DNA of 64,000 nt, taken from assembly GCF_019649055.1 (NCBI RefSeq), contig NW_026570237.1, forward strand, positions 868,001 through 932,000, in the 5' to 3' direction. Position 1 is the stretch's first letter, and each line of letters begins with the position of its first letter. This DNA is from Paramacrobiotus metropolitanus. Taxonomy: Eukaryota; Tardigrada; Eutardigrada; Parachela; Macrobiotidae. The translations under genes and the position numbers were made by a program. Of the stretch, positions 61,138-64,000 are shown one piece after another. The notes below the pieces were generated by a model. It was not told the DNA's origin. It worked only from the letters and a program-made list of their open reading frames with translations, and ran no database searches.

Positions 61138-61980
61138 TTTACCGTCTGATACGCACACAATCTTGAAAATTTTGCTCAAGATGTTTCCGACAAAGTGAAA
61201 AAATAGTTTCAAAATGCACTTTTTACGATGTCAATACGTAAAACTTTTTCACCGCGAAAACGTACGCAAGAACCAAACTGCAATGAGCTTTTTGCGAATT
61301 AAGTGCAAGTTGCAGCACGTGCTCAAGCATGCTTTTTTTCGTATGAGTCATCCAATCATGCTGGCTGATTGCATACACTACTTACATACTTCTATACTTG
61401 TACGTACTCATACTGCTATGTTTCTGCGCATGCAACGACAATGCAGTTTTCTCATTTCTGAGTAATATTTTCAACTCTTTTGTGAAATACTTTCACAAGT
61501 TCTTTTGATCTGTACTTTTCCTTTTTGTGCAGCACTACTGCATGCAATATTGGGTCATATTCCGTTCTGATATTTCCTGTACGTTTTATACTCGTACAGT
61601 TTTACTTCTACTATGCAGCGAAGCGAAAACTCTCGTCTTTTATCGGAATTTTATTAATCAACATTCGCATGTTACAATTCATTCTTTGCGCGACACCGCA
61701 AATGACTATTAACCAATGCCTCCATTAATTATAGACAATTAACACAACAAATCAATAGTACAGCGACATGCAATGCTGTAACGAAAGGTCAACCTTATGC
61801 GATAGCACAACTTCAGTTAATTCCACAAAACTGATTGAAATAATGTTAATTACTCTTCAACTAAATTCAGCAAGGAACAATCCAGCATTATTACCCCTGC
61901 TGGTGTTGCTAAACCTTACCAAAGGTTACCAAAATTCAGGTTAAAAAATCCAAATAATTCTACCACGCTATACCGGTAGA
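61138..61980. other. non-coding spacer
   Basis: AT-rich, with several copies of short TACTCGTAC/ACTTGTACG-like words (about 61385-61400, 61590). No gene seen. It should hold the promoter of the 60188-61137 gene. Confidence 0.4.
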
Positions 61981-62592
61981 TTACAATGGATCCTCATAGT
62001 CCAGCAACTCATCTTGATTGGCGTCCATATCCTGTCCAGCCTGCTGGTCCACAGGGGCTGGCGGCGCAGTCAACACATTGGCCTTATACATGACCCATTC
62101 GGCCCAGCTGCAGTCCTCCGGGGCCAACTCTGGGTGTCGGTACCAACGAGCCAGCGCTGTATAGCGTTGCTCATACGTATAGTCACGCCATCCTTCTTTC
62201 GGTGGCAGCGCATCATAAGCATCTACGGCCACCTGGACCTGATTCCCTGCCGGTTCTTGCGGCAAATTCTGAGGTCCTTGGACCGGTCCTGGTTGGACAA
62301 CCAACTGGTTCACGGCAGCTGCTGGGGGATTCCCCTGTTGCCCTCCATTCGTAGCTGGGCAATCACGCAACATGTGACCGGCTTGGCCACAGCGGAAACA
62401 ACGGCGATTCCCATTCTGGGCTCCATTCCCGTTCGCTCCCTGAGGCCCATTATTGCCCTGATTATCGGCTCCTCGGCGCTGACGATAGTTTCGCGCATTC
62501 CATCGACCACGACGCTGGCCACGTCCATACAAGGCCAGCTCCAACATGTCATACAATGAACGATCACCCATTGTGATAACTACCGTAACCAT
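61981..62592 (-). CDS. CCHC zinc-knuckle protein, nucleocapsid-like
   Basis: ATG at 62592 or, more likely, at 62571 (MGDRSLYDMLELALYGRG). A basic RG/Asn/Gln-rich stretch (RGQRRGRWNARNYRQRRG) is followed by a retroviral-type zinc knuckle CFRCGQAGHMLRDC (CX2CX4HX4C). Then comes a Pro/Gln-rich region and a compact Trp-rich end (RWYRHPELAPEDCSW), stop at 61981. About 196-203 residues. Such knuckles bind single-stranded nucleic acid in nucleocapsids and in some host proteins. It lies 240 bp behind the end of the integrase on the same strand and has its own TATA-like box upstream, so it looks separately transcribed. Confidence 0.7.
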   Translation of the reverse strand: MVTVVITMGDRSLYDMLELALYGRGQRRGRWNARNYRQRRGADNQGNNGPQGANGNGAQNGNRRCFRCGQAGHMLRDCPATNGGQQGNPPAAAVNQLVVQPGPVQGPQNLPQEPAGNQVQVAVDAYDALPPKEGWRDYTYEQRYTALARWYRHPELAPEDCSWAEWVMYKANVLTAPPAPVDQQAGQDMDANQDELLDYEDPL

Positions 62593-62710
62593 GGATAAGT
62601 ACTACACTGACCCAATTAAAAGGTCACGAATTTCAAGTAAATCAATAAAACTTGAAGAAGTTTCGACTAGACAGAAACAGCACTAAATCAGATGCGCTCT
62701 TTCGCATCTA

Positions 62711-62718
62711 CCTTTATA
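62711..62718 (-). promoter_or_regulatory. candidate TATA box for the CCHC ORF
   Basis: On the minus strand the sequence reads AGTATAAAGGTAG about 120 bp before the ATG of the CCHC ORF. The gap between integrase end (62835) and ATG is only ~240 bp, so this could alternatively be the U3 promoter of an LTR. Confidence 0.4.
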
Positions 62719-62834
62719 CTGTCTGTACTCGTTCAGTACTACTCGTACACTTTACTCTTGTACGAAATGCTTAGTCTGTCGCAGTGTTCTACCTGCACGA
62801 GACTTTTGCACCGGCACGCCTTGCGCGCTAGGCA

Positions 62835-64000
62835 TCACTGATCCAGGGTCTGGCAAATTTTAGATTCGTCTTTCTCGGTATCTCCATCTTCAACCGGGTC
62901 GTTATCAAGATCATCTTCATGATCTTGACCGACCTTGACTTGTTTTCCCATTTTCCTCGATTTATGCGTAAAATCATAAACTGATTCGTCCGTTTTCGGC
63001 TCTTCCGGCACAACATAATTATGTGCCATCCGCGGATTATACTTTTTCATTCGCTCGACATGAACTCTGTCGATACGTGCTTTTCCGCCACGAAGCGAAC
63101 GCACTAGATAATTAATCTCATCTAGTTTTTCAAGCACTTCATAACCGCTTAACCACAAATCACAAAATTTCATCAACTTGCCCGGGAGGCGTTTTTTCTC
63201 CCGTAGCATTACGATGTCTCCTTTCTTATAACTTTCACTTTTCCGATGAGAGTCATATCGTGCCTTATCACGATTCTTCCTCATCAGTTCACCTGTACGG
63301 GCGATTTGAATCGCATCGCCCAACGCATCCTGTATCTGCTGTGTATACTGGTACACAGGAATTTCGAAGTTTTTATCCACTTCAGGCACGAAATTGTTAA
63401 TCGGTAGCCGTAACTCAGTGCCAAACATCAACAATGCTGGTGTGCAGCCAGTACTCGAATTCACAGTGCTGTTAAAAGCCATGCACAATGCTGGGATATA
63501 ATTATCCCAGTCATCCTGCTTAGACGAAACGTATTTACTGATAGCTTTGTTAAACTCTCCGATCCTTTTCTCCACCATGCCATTGGCCTGTTGATGGTGG
63601 CTGGTAATCGGAATATGCGTAATTCCCATCAAATTAGCGAGTTCTTTAAACAGCTCGCTCATGAAATTCGTTCCTTGATCGGATATCAGTTTTTCCATGC
63701 ATCCATAAACCGACACAATTCGGCGGAACAAAAATCCGCCACGGCAAATTTGTCGTTTTTCGGCACAGCCTGCGCCACAACAAACTTACTTCCGTAGTCT
63801 TGCGCTACGATGAGGTGGCGGTTCCCTGACTTTGAGAGAGGAAGGGACGAATCCACATCAATCGCCCACACTCTTCTAGGATTAGCCACCGGAACTGTCT
63901 GTTCATACCCAGCGGGTGCTTTGTTCAGAGGGTTTCTCCTCTGACACGCATCGCACGTTTTGCAATACTTGATAACAAACGTCCGTAATTTTGGCCAGAA
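62835..64000 (-). CDS. pol: Ty3/gypsy-type integrase (pol C-terminus), frameshifted, cut by window edge
   Basis: Reading the minus strand from 64000: the zinc-binding end (CKTCDACQRRNPL), then the catalytic core: first Asp in WAIDVDSSLP, second Asp in LISDQGTNF, Glu in MVEKRIGEFN, i.e. a D,D-35-E arrangement, then SSTGCTPALLMFGTELRLP and a C-terminal region with SYKKGDIVMLREKK typical of the DNA-binding end. Stop at 62835. A frame change at a five-A run (63730-63734 plus strand) separates the first catalytic Asp from the rest. The remaining pol parts lie right of the window. The C-terminal tail is acidic (DHEDDLDNDPVEDGD), unlike a chromodomain. Not the same copy as the 25.5-kb element. Confidence 0.85.

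Overview
The window is eukaryotic nuclear DNA from a small-intron invertebrate. GT-AG introns of roughly 50-600 bp interrupt nearly every gene. The animal families present (PR/SET C2H2 zinc-finger proteins, an alpha-2-macroglobulin/TEP protein, mesh-like NIDO-AMOP-VWD proteins) point to an ecdysozoan. A lineage-specific F-box family at 44-46 kb makes a tardigrade my best guess; this comes from recall of protein style and was not searched.

Layout. (1) 1-35.6 kb: a cluster of six related zinc-finger genes. Five are visible from their first exon and carry a PR/SET-like domain followed by about 18 C2H2 fingers arranged 2+6+10; the sixth is cut by the left edge. Two copies (minus strand 7.2-11.5 kb; plus strand 12.4-17.2 kb) splice cleanly in frame end to end. 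Three are damaged: 1.9-6.6 kb has two indels in a PR-domain exon, 20.6-25.3 kb has a late stop that removes the last finger, and 31.7-35.4 kb has a 4-bp frameshift plus loss of later fingers. (2) Inside the cluster lie a MADF/Myb-SANT-like gene (17.8-19.8 kb) and a Ty3-like LTR element (25.5-30.5 kb) that has lost protease, RT, RNase H and most of integrase but keeps gag, both LTRs and a 4-bp target duplication. (3) 36.4-41.7 kb: a mesh-like secreted or junctional protein gene. A 3'-truncated, mutated duplicate lies at 48.7-52.0 kb. (4) Between these are a miniature LTR-like element (42.7-43.9 kb), a broken F-box family gene (44.0-46.0 kb), a solitary ORF with a LINE-ORF1-like tail (46.4-47.0 kb), and AT-rich repeats with hairpins (48.1-48.5 kb). 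(5) 52.7-59.1 kb: a TEP/alpha-2-macroglobulin gene whose thioester motif is not GCGEQ. (6) 59.4-64.0 kb: three unfamiliar minus-strand ORFs, one with a CCHC zinc knuckle and one with an intron, followed at the right edge by the end of a Ty3-type integrase.

The zinc-finger block looks like a recently amplified gene family still turning over by duplication, inversion, frameshift and retroelement insertion. The mesh and TEP genes are ordinary extracellular epithelial and innate-immunity families. No tRNA, rRNA, CRISPR or prokaryotic signals were seen. Exon borders given to the base were chosen by GT/AG sites and matching codon phase; those marked approximate were not resolved.
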